NCBI GenBank assembly: GCA_031177735.1
Contig: JAPSKJ010000134.1
Coordinates: forward strand, 1 to 6,251
Direction of reading: 5' to 3'
DNA from: Nocardioides sp.
GTDB taxonomy: Bacteria; Actinomycetota; Actinomycetes; Propionibacteriales; Nocardioidaceae
Length of the DNA stretch: 6,251 nt
Part shown: positions 5,712-6,251 of the stretch, one piece after another
Numbering within the stretch: the first letter of the stretch is position 1
How the letters are laid out: the number at the start of each line of letters is the position of its first letter
Notes under the pieces: generated by a model
What the model was told of the DNA's origin: nothing
Seen by the model: the letters and a program-made list of their open reading frames with translations, nothing else
Database searches by the model: none
Made by a program: the position numbers and the translations under genes

Positions 5712-6251
5712 GCCCGCGTGCCTGGGGGCTGCTGGTGGGCTTCGTCGCCGACCGACTCCTCGGAGATCCGCGCCGCTTCCACCCCGTCGCCGGCTTCGGC
5801 ACGGTGGCGGCGGCCGTCGAGCGCCGGGTGTACGCCGACTCCCGCACCCGCGGGGCAGCGCACACCGCGGCCCTGGTCGGGTCGGCGATCGCGCTCGGGG
5901 TCGCCGCCGAGCGCGCCGCGCGACAACCGGCCGCCAAGGTCGGCGTGACCGCCGTGGCGACCTGGGCGGTCCTGGGTGGTCGCTCCCTGGAGCGCGAGGC
6001 GCTGGCCGTGCACGCCCGGCTGGGAACGGGCGACCTGCCCGGTGCCCGCCGGCGGCTCACCCACCTCGTCGGTCGGGACACCTCCGCGTTGGGGGAGCCG
6101 GAGGTCGCCCGGGCCGTGGTGGAGTCGGTCGCCGAGAACACCTCCGACGCGGTCGTCGCCCCACTGGTGTGGGGAGCGGTCGCCGGGGTGCCCGGTCTGC
6201 TCGGCTACCGCGCCGCCAACACCCTCGACGCGATGATCGGCCACCGCAACG
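5708..6251 (+). CDS. cbiB: Adenosylcobinamide-phosphate synthase, CbiB/CobD family (3' end outside window)
   Basis: CbiB, called CobD in the P. denitrificans scheme, is a membrane protein that condenses adenosylcobyric acid with aminopropanol (phosphate) to form adenosylcobinamide (phosphate). The first 181 codons are present and the frame is still open at the right edge. Hallmarks: the N-terminal GFVADRLLGDP followed by FHPVAGFG (residues 11-31), LVGRDTSAL, VESVAENTSDAVVAPLVWG (138-156) and YRAANTLDAMIGHR (167-180). Hydrophobic stretches around residues 5-18, 60-75, 85-100 and 147-165 fit a membrane protein. The GTG start at 5708 overlaps the cobS stop by four bases (GTGA); a weak GGTGG lies seven bases upstream, so coupled translation is likely. 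Its substrate aminopropanol phosphate is what the CobC domain encoded upstream is predicted to make, so supplier and user sit in one operon. Confidence 0.95.
   Translation, partial: MSPRAWGLLVGFVADRLLGDPRRFHPVAGFGTVAAAVERRVYADSRTRGAAHTAALVGSAIALGVAAERAARQPAAKVGVTAVATWAVLGGRSLEREALAVHARLGTGDLPGARRRLTHLVGRDTSALGEPEVARAVVESVAENTSDAVVAPLVWGAVAGVPGLLGYRAANTLDAMIGHRN

Noticed and set aside
5465..6244. A 259-codon minus-strand open frame opposite cobS and cbiB
   Set aside because: Low-complexity product with a Thr/Ala-rich tail; the opposite strand encodes clear CobS and CbiB motifs.
1..6251. Mobile elements, CRISPR arrays, tRNA genes or direct repeats
   Set aside because: The window is almost fully occupied by six contiguous genes, and I saw no repeat array, transposase motif or tRNA-like fold. 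GTC/GCC-type simple repetition reflects codon bias.

Overview
This window is a continuous stretch of adenosylcobalamin (vitamin B12) biosynthesis genes, all on the + strand. It comes from a very GC-rich bacterium, almost certainly an actinobacterium. The grounds for that are third codon positions that are nearly all G or C, GTG starts, a cobaltochelatase-type VWA protein directly beside cobO, and protein sequences that read like the actinobacterial versions of these families. A Nocardioides-like (Propionibacteriales) source is my guess by resemblance; the window alone does not prove it.

Layout, left to right: (1) the 3' part of a magnesium-chelatase/cobaltochelatase ChlD-type subunit with a complete VWA metal-binding site, with its start outside the window; (2) cobO, corrinoid adenosyltransferase; (3) one long reading frame that joins cobB (cobyrinate a,c-diamide synthase) to a cobC-type PLP enzyme (threonine-phosphate decarboxylase-like); (4) cobT, nicotinate-nucleotide:dimethylbenzimidazole phosphoribosyltransferase; (5) cobS, the membrane adenosylcobinamide-GDP ribazoletransferase; (6) the 5' part of cbiB/cobD, adenosylcobinamide-phosphate synthase, running off the right edge. 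Junctions are a 1-base TGATG overlap, a 7-base overlap, a 12-base gap, another TGATG overlap and a 4-base GTGA overlap. No junction leaves room for a promoter, terminator or riboswitch, so the window is the inside of one operon whose ends lie beyond both edges.

How the genes fit together: the chelatase subunit (with a CobN partner not seen here) would insert cobalt. CobB amidates the a and c side chains of the corrin ring, and CobO attaches the adenosyl group. The CobC domain would supply aminopropanol phosphate, which CbiB attaches to the corrinoid. CobT activates dimethylbenzimidazole, and CobS joins the activated lower ligand to adenosylcobinamide-GDP. The adenosylcobinamide kinase/guanylyltransferase (CobU/CobP) and cobyric acid synthase (CobQ/CbiP) needed between these steps are not in the window.

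The biology is largely conventional, and I see no new system. The most notable point is the cobB-cobC fusion. Exactly at the domain junction the frame carries a strong Shine-Dalgarno sequence five bases before an in-frame GTG, where a free-standing CobC would be expected to start. The locus may therefore yield both a fused protein and a separate CobC. Smaller points are possible motif substitutions in CobT and CobS and a cysteine cluster in CobS.
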